Shown one piece after another: positions 24,604-36,342 of a stretch of 64,000 bases of DNA. The stretch comes from Mycosarcoma maydis (lineage: Eukaryota > Basidiomycota > Ustilaginomycetes > Ustilaginales): NCBI RefSeq assembly GCF_000328475.2, contig NC_026497.1, forward strand, positions 62,001 to 126,000, written 5' to 3'. Positions within the stretch are counted from its first letter, which is position 1, and the number at the start of each line of letters is the position of its first letter. The position numbers were made by a program, and so were the translations under genes. The notes under the pieces are model-generated. The model did no database searches and was not told where the DNA came from. It worked only from the letters and a program-made list of their open reading frames with translations.

Positions 24604-25128
24604 TTATCCGTGCTACACTGTGATAGGCAGGCACAGAAAATCGCTATGGGATGCTGGGAAAGTCGAATCGAATCAAGGTGAATGTGGTGACCGACGTGAG
24701 TTGTGCATGCCGATTTGATCCTTGCACGGTGACGTGGGTCAGCTGAACAGGTGATTGAATACGACGCGTGTCGAAAGTATGGAAGATCAGCGCGTGGCAC
24801 GAGTTCGATGAGTGCTCTGCGATAGGTTGAGACGAACAATGGCTGAAGGAGATAGGGAGAGCGTCCACGCACTGCTATGTTTCGATTGCTTGTCTGGTCG
24901 TTGAGGATCGCTGCAAAGGCGGGATGAAAAGATAGAGGCGCTGATGTTTGCAGGCTGGGTTACTTGCGTAGAAATGTGCAGAACAAGGATGGCCTGGCGC
25001 TAGATATATGCTGAGAGGAAGGATGAAGTTAAGTGATGGAAAGATAGATAGTCGACCGTCTGCACTCAGCTTAAAGATATTCTGTGATTCACAAATCATG
25101 ATTGCACGCACGGTCTCCTGCCAGTCTC

Positions 25129-25153
25129 GAGAGTCACGAGTCACGAGTCACGA
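25129..25153. repeat. AGTCACG heptamer array
   Basis: Three consecutive AGTCACG units ending in AGTGG. A variant of the dispersed period-7 family in which ATT is replaced by AGT on this strand. Confidence 0.75.
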
Positions 25154-25293
25154 GTGGTTCTGTGACGCAGTCGTGAGTCGTCAGTTGCTGTGTGGCTTGA
25201 AATCCCTAATCGTGAATCACAAAAGGGTCTGTGTGCAGTTGCCGTGCGCATCTGCAGTGTTGCAGCGCTGCAGCTTTGGCGATGTACGATTGG

Positions 25294-25310
25294 ATTCACG
25301 ATTCGTGATT
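25294..25310. repeat. ATTCACG–ATTCGTG heptamer pair
   Basis: ATTCACG followed directly by ATTCGTG and ATT, so the two forms of the unit alternate in phase. Further single copies lie at 25207, 25325, 25357, 25455 and 25495. Confidence 0.8.
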
Positions 25311-25628
25311 GTGAAATTCGTCATATTCACGATTTGTGATTTTCCCGACACACTTCACGATTTCAACGGACGGGAGTCAGATACACGGTACTTCGACTCA
25401 CGACTCACAGGACTCGCAAGACTTTCTTGACGCCTCTCGCAGTTCGTAATTTGTGATTCACGATTAGTTATGCATATTCATTCTTGATTCATATTCGTGA
25501 TTTCCCATCGCAAATAACGTTAGTTAACGTTGAATCTGATTTTAAGCGTGAGCTCCCACCCAACTCAAAATCCGACGCTGCTTTGCTTGTGAGCCGCCCC
25601 CGCAACCCCGCAGAGCGAAAACGTCGAA

Positions 25629-25659
25629 AATCGTGAATCACGAATGTGAATCGTGAATC
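25629..25659. repeat. Mixed heptamer array upstream of SNF1
   Basis: AATCGTGAATCACGAAT followed by a further AATCGTGAAT, all with 7-bp spacing apart from one slip. Confidence 0.8.
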
Positions 25660-25867
25660 GGTGCGAGGCTTGATTGGCTGTCGGTCAATCTCCTCGTCTT
25701 GCTCTCAGCCTTTCTTTCAACCCACAATCCCCAAAGAGATTGCTTCACTTGGCTTACAATGGCATCTGCGTCACATAGCGAACACAGCATCCTATCAGAT
25801 CAATCAAATGGAATAATTACGCCCGAATCACGTTAAGAAAAAGAAGAAACGAGATAAAGCTGAGGTA

Positions 25868-28800
25868 TCATCGCAGCAAGGCCGTGGTAAGTGGACGGAT
25901 AGGCTTGGTGTTTTCGAGCTGGAGCGCATACTCAAAGCACTCTCTCGCCCTTTGCGCTCGCTGACTTCTCTGTACCGCCTGGCCCAGGAAGAGCCATGCC
26001 TCGCTCGTATCCCAACCAGCGCCCTTGGTCGTGGTGGTCAGTAGACCCTCGGCCAAGCTAACCGATGACAGATCCTGTGCTTTCGCACTCAGCGTCGCTT
26101 CAGCGGCCGACTCGTAGCCGTGCTTCGGCGCAGTGGGTGTGGCAGCAGCAACACTTGCATGCGCCACGTCGGCGAGGCGCTTAGGCTTAAGCTCAGGATC
26201 GGCGAGGAACAGGCGAGCAAGGTGCACCGAGGCAGCGACGTCGGTTGCAGAACATGCCAATGCTTTGTACAGCGAGTCGACTGCCAGTCGGTTTGATCCA
26301 TTGTTGGCAAAGTAGAGCGACAGCTGCACCCACACATCTGCCAATCCCGGTTGCAGTCGTTCCGCCTCTTGGATCGCAGATCGACTCTCCTTGAGCTGGC
26401 CAGCACGTCGGAAGCTCGCCGCCGAGTGCAGCCAGATCTTAGCCAGAGCGATGGATTGCCTCTTGAGATGTTGCAGCTTGCGTTCAGCGCCAGAGTGCGA
26501 GAGATCCTGGTCTCCTTCGCCAAACTGCATGCCTGGCAAGATGGCCGCGTTGCCTTTCTGCACAGCGCCAGCAGCGCTGGTGGACCTGTGCGCGTATGAT
26601 CGTGAGCGACCGGCTGTTGTGTGCGAGCGTGCGAGTATCGTGTCGTTGCTGTTATCACCGCCCACCGCTGCAAGCGAGCCGTAGCGTCGCAAGCCGCCCA
26701 AGTCCTGTGATGCGCGTGGGTTGTCGCCTTCTCCTTGTGTGCCACCAGCTGACGACGCGGAAGCCGAAGCCGCTGCGACTGCTGCGTAGGGGAAGACACG
26801 GTGGAAGTAGGAGAAGAGTTCCTTCTGTCCGGCGATGGCGCTTTCGACCCCATCATTGAGCTCCTCCAATGCATTGTAGGTCACCATGAGACGCAAGATC
26901 GACTCGTTCCTCTCCAGAGGGCGTGGCGGGTAGTCGACGCTCAGCAGCTGCGAGCCCGCAAAGTTGGCTGGTGACGATCCATTGACAGTTCCCGTGCTGA
27001 CGCCACTGTCGTCCTTGTCGCATTCGTCGAGCGCCACCTCGGCAATCTTGAATGCATCCTTGTACTTTTTCTGTGCCGACAGCAGTAGAACAAGAAGGTG
27101 CCAAGATTCGACATCCGCGGGCTCGAGCTCGACCGCCTTGCGTGCAGATTGAAGCGCAGAGTGCACATCGCGTAGCTCGGTTTGCAGGAAGGCGAGCTGG
27201 TAGAAGGCCTCAGAGGACTGGTCGTCCAGCTGTGTAGCCTCGGTGAGTTCAGCGAGTGCTTGCGACTGTAACACGGGCCTTCGCACTGGATCGGCCAGCT
27301 GGATGGCCAGACCAGACTTGGCGTAGCCACTGACACGCTTGAGCCGGGCGAGCAACACGGCGTTCTGCTGCAAAGTAGGCTTGTACTGGCCGTTTGCATC
27401 TTGAACCACGTCGAGCGCCTTGGACGCCATCTTGTCGGCGAGCGTAAAATCGTTGCAGTGGCGCCCCACCAGATAGGCGCCTTGCGCGAGCGTGTTCGCG
27501 TAGACCTCGTCGCTGTCGTGATCCTTGGAAGATGTGGCTTCGGCGTCTTTGGGGTGCTGCTGCTGCTGATTTTCGGGCTGAGCCTCACCATTCTCCTTGT
27601 TGTGTGCCTTGAGGCCAGAAATGTTAGCCTCGGCGCTCGCGTCAGCCTGCCTCGCCTTGTCGACGAGCTGTGCATACGTCTGCAAAGCACGCTTAGCCTC
27701 GTCGAAGCATTCGGCGGCGAAGAGCAGGCGCACGAGATAGCGTGCGATGCGCTGCGAGTGAAAGGTGAGCTGGACAAGGCCATGGAGGATTTCGGCAACA
27801 TCGTCAGCCTGCTCGCCTCCTAGCTCGCCATTGATCTCCCATGCCTTGACCATCTCGTCGGCAAAGTCGAGCACCTCGTTGTTGATGTGGTTGGCTTTGG
27901 GGAACGCTGTTGACTTTTGCAACGAGTTGAAAGCGGCCTTTTGAGCTGTGAGCGATTCGTTGGACCACGAAACAGTGGGTGCACGCAGCTCGCGGTAGGC
28001 GTTGGGTCGGCGCTTTGAGACGGTGCGTGAGGAGACTCGGAGCGAGGAAAAGGTAGGAGCGATGCGCTTGGCGGCAGGGTCACGGTGCAGACGTTCCGAC
28101 TCGTAGTCTCGGATCTGGACGCGCGAGGCCACGGTGGCCACAACGGAGAGCTGGTACGCTTTGCTTCTCCAATCGTCACGGCTGGGTGGAGGCAACTCTG
28201 GTGGATCGACGTAGGTACCTAGCTCGGCGGAGCGGTTGAGCACGCGGAGGTAATAGCGGTGAATGACGTTGCGCTGCGGTAGGCGGAACTCGTTGTGCCA
28301 GCGACTGGCGTGTGCCTGGTAGGAACGAAGGGCATTGAGGCTCTGCACAGGCTCGCCTGCACGGATCGAGAGGAGCGCGTTGCGGTAGAGAGCAACCTCC
28401 GCCCACCTCTCAATCTCGTCAGCGGGGAGACCGCGGAGTGCATTGGCCTTTTTGCCGCCACGCACGACCTCGTGAAGCTCGATAGCGCGAGCGAAGCCAG
28501 CAAGGGCAAAAGGGGCGTAGCCTGGCTCGTTTTTGGAGACGAGAAGACGCTCATTGGCCATACCGTAGACGGTAAAACCCTGAATGACGAGGCCTGTGAG
28601 CGCGGCGTTGTGGATTTCGGGAGCAGCTGCTGATTCACTGGCGGTTTCCATAAACTCTTCACGGTGCAAAATGTCAACCGCTTCGTCGTCATGGCCGAGG
28701 GTAAAGAGGGCCAAGGCACGCAATGAAATCGCAGCAAGACGGTTGGCACTGTCGGCGTACTCAAGGACGCGGTCAGCGATTTGAGCGACATTCTCTGTAG

Positions 28801-29333
28801 ACCAGCCAACGCCCTCATCGCCAACACGCATCACAGGTGGGAAAAGGGTGGCATCTGCGGCACGTGGATGCAGTTTGTAGTCGTCCAGGTGCGAGGCATC
28901 CGTGTAGGCCGAGTCGACGTGGAAGTTGTGGATGGCGGCCTTGAGCTCGTATTCGAGTGTTGCAAGTGCAGCAACGGCTGTGAGAGGCGATGTACAGAGC
29001 AAGTGCAAGCTGTCAGTTTTTGTTTGCTTGCTTGCTCGCTCGTGTTCGCTTGCCGGTGGGTTCAAAGGAGGCTGACACTTACAAGGTTTGTCGGAGTTGT
29101 GCTTGGTAAACTTGCGCAGAAGCTCGGTCCAAGGCAAGGGCTTGCCAGACTGGCTTGGTTGTTCGCTGAGCCAGTTGCCGCGCAATCGTGCCGAATCGAG
29201 CTCTTTGAGATAGAGCTCGGATTTGGTCTGTGAGGCGAGGCGGGCCGAACGAGAGAGAGCGGTCAGTCGGTGGCTTTGCAGGTGATGTGTTTGCTTATGT
29301 AGGACGAACGGGTGTACTTACCGATTTCGACAT
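25868..29333 (-). CDS. YPP1: YPP1/TTC7-like TPR scaffold of the plasma-membrane PI4-kinase complex, 1088 aa, three exons
   Basis: Exons: 29333-29322 (12 nt, encoding MSKS), 29227-29083 and 28977-25868 (3267 nt in all). Both introns start GTAAGT and end CACAG. The spliced N-terminus (MSKSTKSELYLKELDSARLR, then GNW and TELLRKFTKH) matches the start expected for the TTC7/Ypp1 family. Intron 2 is 105 nt, a multiple of three without a stop, so its retention would insert 35 residues. The C-terminal half carries TPR repeats (EAFYQLAFLQTELRDVHSAL; VWVQLSLYFANNGSNRLAVD). Ypp1 with Efr3 anchors the PI4-kinase Stt4 at the plasma membrane and is also linked to endocytosis. Low-complexity inserts occur around residues 505-550 and 800-880. 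Family call good; the symbol is by analogy with yeast. Confidence 0.82.
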
Positions 29334-29863
29334 GCTGAAATCTGCTGCTCCTTTATCTTGTTGTGAGAGGGCGGATGACGAAAAGCGCTTTGGCGATGCT
29401 TGTCTTTGTGCACTGGTTGGAGTTGCAAGTCGACAGAGGCAGCGATACACGTGCGAAGCTGACGTGATGCGACTGCCAACAGTTGAGCAGAGGTTGGATC
29501 CAGGAAGTGAGAGGTGACGACTTGGAATGAAGGTGTGGATGAGGTCAAGGAGAAGATGACGTCTGGTAGCACCGACACGAGGAGTGCCGGGGTATGTTGA
29601 GCACAAGGAAACAACGAGAAGGAAGTGCGGGGTGCCTAGAAATGACAGCTCGTGGGCGAAAGCTCTTTGGCCGCGACGACAAAGATGATCGTGATGCGGA
29701 TCAGCTGGGATTGACCAGGGACAAGAGCGAGCGAGGGGAAGGTGAATCCCAAGTCAAACAAGAGCTTGAAGATTGTGTCTGAACAGCGGTTCTGTTTGTG
29801 CACAGTGGGATTGAGTGCAGAATCGTGAATCGTGAATAGGAATGGTTAAGCGACTCACGACTT

Positions 29864-29906
29864 GCTCTGTGCTCTGTGCTCTGTGCTCTGTGCTCTGTGC
29901 TCTGTG
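29864..29906. repeat. GCTCTGT tandem heptamer, six copies
   Basis: Six perfect consecutive GCTCTGT units plus one base. Sits 27 bp after an ATCGTGA pair and directly after CGACTCACGACTT, another heptamer-like copy. Confidence 0.9.
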
Positions 29907-30981
29907 TCTCGAGTGGAGCTGCAGCTTAGCAGCTAACTAACTTGGAATACCGAATCAGTCTGGTCGGGTTGTACTCACAACTCACTGTGCGCTTGCATGA
30001 CGATTCACGATTTGTTTTTGAAAGCGAGCCGAGCGCTTCCTGCAAAGTTGCAAGCGTAAACGCCTCACTGAACACACATACGCTAACTTAACCCACTCAC
30101 TGCAGACTCTGTGACTTGACGACTCGTCGTGCGTGACTGCAGCTTTTCTTTTCGCGGCACCTGCTCTCTCACATATAATCACGAATCACCCATCACCAAT
30201 CACCAATCAACAACCACACATCGTGCGTCACTCACAAAAGTCAGGCCTGTGGCCAGTCATGCATCCCATCCGCCTTGCAGTCACGCATCGCGAATGGGGA
30301 GCGCCCACACAAAATCTGCGTCGACTCAGCCGAAACTGGCTGGCTGTCTCTTGCTTGTTGCAAACACCCAATCGTGAATCGTTTCCTGTGCACGACGTTT
30401 TTGACGTGACCTCATACGCTTTTGGGTTGCGACAACTTAGCTGCTCTCTCTCTTTTCGCTTTCTCGTTCTCAACGTTGAGCCGTTGAGCCGTTGAGCCGC
30501 TGCACGAGGTGGATCATTGCCCATTTGCAGTGTCGCTCTGCAGCCCACCCGGCCCTCGCTCTTGTGCATATCGCTCCTGTCTCTGTCTAGTCTCTCCGTT
30601 GGCGTCCTCTCGACGCCACAGTCAAGGCATGCGGGCAACTCAAGATGTGTTTCGTCGAATCAAGCTGTGCGCGCCAGCCTCAAAGGTAGCAGGAACAAGC
30701 CTTTCTCGCGACCCGATACAGACCGAGAGGTCTCCCAAATCGTGGATCTGCGGAGCTCTATCCAAAAAATGGTTGAGGAAATTCGACGTGCTTGCACATT
30801 TGCGATTCCGATTCGCGGTTGCACGTTCGTGCTAGTTTAGTTAGGGTGTGAAAGCGTCTGTCTTTTCTCGTTTCTTCTTCGTCAAGCCTTCTTCCTCACA
30901 GACACACCACACTCTAGAGTTTTCCCCGCAAATCGTGAATCGGCTACCGCCAGCCACTCACCATCCACCTCGTCGTCTGTG

Positions 30982-31014
<33 letters not shown>
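30982..31014. repeat. Poly-A tract, 33 bp
   Basis: Uninterrupted run of 33 A on the plus strand, followed by A-rich sequence. No processed gene copy is visible upstream. Confidence 0.95.
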
Positions 31015-31020
<6 letters not shown>

Positions 31021-31331
31021 GAATAAAAAACACTTCTGGTGCCTGTCCATTCGTGACCCGTGACTCCGATTCGTCCCCTTGAACTTTTCTCCGCATCCCG
31101 CCTCTCTAAGCCCCTCCATCTGTGTGTGTGCCAAGCTACGCTTCCCCCACCCACGCCACACGCTTCACACCCATCACTCCGCACGCGAGACCTCGACGTG
31201 CGACACGCGTCGTGCGTGCTTGATTGCTAACTGTGTTAGCCCACTTTGCCCCTAAATACGTGGTTCTCCATCCTAACCATCTAGCTCATCCGTCACTGTG
31301 ATACACACACACTGAGCCACAACATCTCTTT

Positions 31332-31379
31332 GAAGCTAGAAATCTTGGAAGCTAGAAATTTTGGAAGCTAGAAATTTCG
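31332..31379. repeat. Three tandem 16-bp units
   Basis: GAAGCTAGAAATCTTG followed by two near-copies that differ only at positions 13-15. Lies about 245 bp beyond the beta-tubulin stop codon. Confidence 0.9.
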
Positions 31380-31622
31380 AAAGGCAGCCGGATCAGAGCT
31401 TATGGTACTCGTTGTGTATCAAAAGGAATAAGAACAAGAAGAAATTTGGCAACGTTATACGAACAAACGTGAAACGCAAGTGTGGCACGCAACCATCGTC
31501 AAGGTCACGCGCGACGCGACGGCTCACATCTCGACCCGCTTTTTGCCCTGACGAGAAGCGCAGTGCACAGCATCGAAACGAGAGCCCAGGAGGAGTGCAG
31601 TCACATGGTCCAAGCCAAGCAT

Positions 31623-33087
31623 TTACTCCTGAACAAGCTCCTCCTCCTCAATGTACTCGCCCTCAATGTCCTCGTCCAGAGCAGAGGCATCCTGGTACTG
31701 TTGGTACTCGGCGATCAAGTCTTGCAAGTTGGACTCGGCCTCGGTGAACTCCATCTCGTCCATACCCTCACCCGTGTACCAGTGCAAGAACGCCTTGCGC
31801 TTAAACATGGCCGAGAATTGCTCGGCGATACGCTTGAACACATCCTGGATCGCAGTCGAGTTGCCGATAAACGTGACCGACATCTTGAGGCCACGAGGAG
31901 GAATGTCACACTGTGCCGTCTGCACATTGTTGGGGATCCACTCGACAAACTGCGTCGAGTGCTTCTGCTGGAAGCTCTGCATCTGATCCTCGACGTCCTT
32001 CATGGAAACCTTACCACGGAAGTACGCGGCGCACGTGAGGTAGCGCCCAAGACGAGTGTCGCAAGCCGTCATCATGTTCTTGCTGTCAAACGCCTGCTGC
32101 GTGATCTCGGGGATCGTCACAGCACGGTACGACTGCGAGCCACGCGCGGTCAGAGGTGAGAAACCAACCATGAAGAAGTGCAGACGAGGGAAGGGAACCA
32201 TGTTGACAGCCAGCTTGCGCAAGTCCGAGTTGAGCTGACCGGGGAAACGCAGGCAAGTCGTCACACCAGACATGACGAGCGACACCAGGTGGTTCAGGTC
32301 ACCGTACGTGGGGGCGTTGAGCTTGAGCGTCTTGAAGCAGATGTTGTACAGCGCCTCGTTGTCGATACAGAAGGTCTCGTCCGAGTTCTCGACCAGCTGG
32401 TGCACCGAGAGCGTAGCGTTGTAAGGTTCCACAACCGTGTCCGACACCTTGGGCGAAGGCAGAACCGAGAAGGTAGCCATCATTCGGTCCGGGTACTCCT
32501 CGCGGATCTTGGAGATGAGCAGCGTACCCATACCGGCACCCGTACCACCACCGAGCGAGTGGGTGATCTGGAAACCTTGAAGCATGTCACAGTTTTCGGC
32601 CTCCTTGCGGATGACATCGAGCACCGAGTCGACAAGCTCGGCACCCTCGGTGTAGTGACCCTTGGCCCAGTTGTTACCGGCACCCGACTGACCAAACACA
32701 AAGTTGTCTGGGCGGAAAAGTCCACCAAGAGGACCCGAACGGGTAGAGTCCATGGTACCGGGCTCCAAGTCGACGAGCACGGCACGCGGCACATACTTGT
32801 TTCCGCTGGCCTCATTGTAGTAGACATTGATGCGGGCGAGCTGGTCGTCGCTGGTGCCAATGTAGTTACCGTTGTGGTCGATGCCATGTTCGTCCGAGAG
32901 CACTTCCCAGAACTTGGTACCGACCTGGTTACCACACTGACCGGTCTGAAGGTGGACTGTGAGTGTCGATATGACGAGCGTAACACACGTAACACACGAT
33001 GAAAAAGAACAATGTGTCAGTGGGTTGAGCTAACCCCAGATAGCTGCGGTTCGTGGTCAAACATCAAGACTTACCAATCTCACGCAT
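31623..33087 (-). CDS. TUB2: Beta-tubulin, 448 aa, two exons
   Basis: Exon 1 is 33087-33075, only 13 nt (MREI plus one base), followed by GTAAGT. Exon 2 is 32956-31623 after acceptor ACAG. Splicing gives [20 protein letters not shown], including the beginning MREI that is used in tubulin mRNA autoregulation in animals. The GTP-binding signature GGGTGAGMG is present ([16 protein letters not shown]), and the C-terminus is the usual acidic tail ([17 protein letters not shown]). Length is standard for the family. Beta-tubulin dimerises with alpha-tubulin to form microtubules and is the target of benzimidazole fungicides. No second beta-tubulin is seen here. Confidence 0.98.
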
Positions 33088-35288
33088 CTTGAAGAAAGGT
33101 TAAAAACGGGTCAAAAGAGGATCCTGATTTGGGTGTTGACTGCACGAGCGGAAGAATACAAAAGGTCAGCAAATGAGTTTGGCTGTGAAGCGAGGCAAGC
33201 AGGCCAGCAACCTGGACGAGATGAGACGGAGAAGGTATTGGTGTCGGTTACTGGCGAGTCGACATCGCCATTCGTCGCAGCCGGATGCTGTGGTACACGC
33301 GGCGAAGATCGAGCTGTCGATCGAGACCTGAGGTGAACATATGCTTGTGCTTGTCGCAAGCCGTATCCCTAAGTAGATTCGTTTCAAGCTTGTAACAATG
33401 ACATTGACTGCCAGAAAGGGCATCACATCTGGAAAGCTTGCGTTGGCTCCGATGCATTTCGCATAGATCGCTCTGTGACTTTGTTTCGGCGCCAGCACGC
33501 TGTCATAGCCAAGGATGAGGATCAAATTGATGGTCACAGGTGTCGAAAGCGCAACGAACGAGTGAATGATGTGAAGCGCTGATAAAGCACAGTCGAAGAG
33601 AGTGAAGGGTCTGTTGGACTCGTGGTGCGATGTTGGTAATGCTCTGGTCGTCTTGATTGGTGGCCTGCTGCTTGAGTTGAGAGGTGAGCTAACTTACAGC
33701 TTACTATAGGAGACGCGAACGAGGCTAAAAGAATCCTGAGAAGGAACTGCGCCTGTTGTCGTAAATGAAGGTGGTGGTGATGAGCAGGTAGAGAAGAACG
33801 GGCCGGAGGAGAAAGGTCGCAGAGGTGGTGGTGGTGGTGGTGGAAAAGGTGATGGTTGGGGTGATTAGGTGGCGATCACAAGGAAGAGAGGGCGGCGCGC
33901 GCCTTGTCGAAAGTGCACTCATGACTGGCTAGCTTGCTGGCTGGCAGCCTAAGGGACAGGGAAAGAGCAAGGGAATTTCTCCCCATGCGTGTCCGAAAAG
34001 TTCCAAGTCGTGAAGTGTTGGACTGCCACTCTGTAAATGCCACCCAACTGGCAGAGACAGAGAAACACAGACACTACCCACACGCCCTCTCTTCCAAACT
34101 GACACTCTGGATGCACACACGCAACACTCACGAGTGACTGTCGACTTCCAGGCTCTCCAGCGACGGCGCGCGACCTAAAACTCAAATAACTCACGACTTG
34201 ATGCTAAGTTACCTCTTCTCTCTCTCTCGCTTGTGTCACTCACTCGCAAGCGCCAAAGTGTTGTTCTTTTTTCCCTCCCATCGCCAGAGCTGCCTGCCTC
34301 TGTTTCCCTCTTGAGAATTCCGGTCCATTTCGTTATCAAGATTTCAAATCCACGACAGACACGCGCCGAACAGTTGAATACAAAATGGAGAAGCTGATGA
34401 TTTGCGACGCACGTCCGAATTCAACTTCGGATCAAACAGAGGACGTGCGCGGCCGGGACGTGTGCCTCTCACTGTTCGAACCAAACCAGCCCGAAACTTG
34501 CTCGTCTTACCCAACGTCCCGAACGCTTATTTTGAGCTGTCTGATGTTTTCTTTCGCCTTTCGTCGGCTCTCCACGGCTCGTGAAGAAAGGCCAACAACA
34601 GCTTCTCGATCCACACAGCAGCGGGCTGCAACTACTCTACGTGTGCTTGCAGCCTCGCAAAGACCCAAGGAAGCCGAGCCACTTTGAACCAGGAGGCAAG
34701 CTTCGAGAGATGTGACTGTAGGGGAGGGCAGCAGAGGCGCGCGCACACACACACGCACACACACACACATCGACGCTGTATTTACTTTTTATAATCACGT
34801 TTTCAACAGGGAACGAAAAACAACAGCTAACTTAGCCGAAGCAGACGCGTCGCGCGTGCCGAATCGCTCGTGAATGGGCCAGAATCCAGGTTGGTTTTCC
34901 ATATCGGTGATTTAACAACCAATCGGGCCAGATCGTTCGACCTGAAGTCAAATCCCCTGCCTTGAGCTCCAGAGTCAGTGAGTCTTGCGTAGTCCTTGGA
35001 CAGGGCGCCTCGTACGTTCAAAAGGAAATGCAGAAGACTGTTAGCTCCACGTGCGACAACCAATCATCGATTTAACGTGCCATCTTTTTGAGAATCAATT
35101 TCTAACACAACACCCACAGGTCCATGGTTGGGTTAAGTCTCTATCCACAGTAAGGCAAAAAGCACACCGAGACCGCTCGGCATACACCAAAGAGCGTTGC
35201 ATGAGATTGATTGGATCGGTCTAGCTAAAATTACAAGCTGAGAGGGGCACATCGCCATCAGTCTAATCGTATCCAGGTCCAGGCATCC
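33088..35288. other. Beta-tubulin upstream region and Mago 3' flank
   Basis: 2.2 kb with no supported gene. It holds GGT-rich simple sequence near 33765-33845, a CT-rich run near 34215-34232, and a CA dinucleotide tract at about 34742-34770. A 100-codon frame at 34385 has a good start context but no family similarity and is not annotated. Confidence 0.5.
34742..34770. repeat. CA dinucleotide microsatellite
   Basis: Imperfect (CA)n run interrupted by two CG steps. Confidence 0.85.
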
Positions 35289-36032
35289 TTAAGCAATTGG
35301 CTTGATCTTGAAGTGCAGAGAGATCAAACTGAAAATAAGACACTTTAGATCCTGTACGAGGTAATACATGACACGAAGACCTTCTGGATCTTCGCTGTCT
35401 TGCACTTCTACCAATGAGCCAATCTTGGCCGTCTGTAGCACCGGTTCGATTTCAAACGAGGCTTGGAATCAGCATCTTCCTTGTTCGAAATCGAAGAAAA
35501 GGAAGAAAAGGAAGGGTTTCCCGCCAGAGAGTCGACAAACTTACCTCAAACGATATGTGTTCCTTACCCAACCTCACTTCGAGCTCCTGTCGACCTGTAG
35601 AATTCCTCTTGGGCCAATTGGCATCGTCTTCCCTCATGATCTCGGACTCTTCTACGATTCGCCGTAACTCGTCTACCATGAGCGGGCTGATCCACACTGT
35701 CGTGCGAGATAAGCCGAATCCGAAAAAAAACGACGTGGAAGTCAGTGACGGTCTAAGAGGCGGGTGTGAGAGAGCAGAGACGGATTGTACTCACTCTCTT
35801 TGCGGATTAGACTGTCATTGCGATAGTTGGAGTTGTTGGCATAGCGCAATCGACCTCGGGAGTATTCGAACTCGAGAAACTCATGACCGTGTCTGCCCTG
35901 GTGTCCGGTGCTGTACAGTCAATGTCAAGGAAGATGAGATGGCAAGCTTTTCAGTTATCTTCCCTGCAAGACCGTGTTTCGAGTGACGTGAAAGATAAAT
36001 GCTTACTAGTATCGGACGTAAAAGTCAGACAT
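35289..36032 (-). CDS. MAGO: Mago nashi, exon junction complex subunit, 145 aa, four exons
   Basis: Exons on the minus strand: 36032-36007, 35910-35795, 35696-35545 and 35432-35289 (438 nt). Donors are GTAAGC, GTGAGT and GTAAGT; all acceptors end in CAG. Every junction keeps the frame. The product starts [20 protein letters not shown] and ends in FKIKPIA, and covers the whole Mago fold, including [26 protein letters not shown] and [18 protein letters not shown]. Length is standard. Mago binds Y14 in the exon junction complex, which marks spliced mRNA and acts in export, localisation and decay. No single frame covers more than a third of it, so an automatic search for long frames would miss it. 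It diverges from the gene at 36343. Confidence 0.97.
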
Positions 36033-36342
36033 GCTTGACGCTGTGTTATTGTCTGATCGGATCGACCTGTTTCTTGGATGCGACTCTAGTAAGATACCGA
36101 GCGGCCCTTGTGGTAGCGCTTTGCGATCGTTGCTACGGTGGCTGCTAACGCTCGAGACTAGCTGTTCGGACTGTATACTGTGGTAACGAGCATCGTGGAG
36201 GCACAAATCTGTGAATGCAGCTCGTTCTTGACTTTTGACATCTCGGAATTCGGATGTGGAGAGCCTTTCAGGGTCCAGCCTCGCCCATCCTATGTGACGA
36301 TCAACTTAACGGCATGCCAGTTCTCATCAGGCAAACACAATC
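36033..36342. promoter_or_regulatory. Divergent promoter region, Mago / SURP-like gene
   Basis: 310 bp between two start codons on opposite strands, so both promoters must lie here. No clear TATA box is seen. Confidence 0.5.

Larger units (their letters stand above)
29334..31622. other. Intergenic gap between YPP1 and beta-tubulin, rich in simple repeats
   Basis: 2.3 kb holding the YPP1 promoter and the beta-tubulin 3' flank. It contains the GCTCTGT array, several ATCGTGA copies (29820-29837, 30002, 30177, 30370, 30934), a GTTGAGCC repeat near 30475-30498, a 33-bp poly-A tract and a 16-bp triplicated unit. No frame is convincing as a gene. Confidence 0.55.

Noticed and set aside
30842..31014. 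Poly-A tract as the tail of a processed retrocopy
   Set aside because: No coding remnant upstream and no obvious target-site duplication; a simple A-run is enough.
32178..33002. 274-codon antisense frame in beta-tubulin
   Set aside because: Shadow of a strongly conserved gene.
34385..34687. 100-codon plus-strand frame with good start context
   Set aside because: No family, no signal peptide, composition like random sequence, lies in a repeat-rich spacer.
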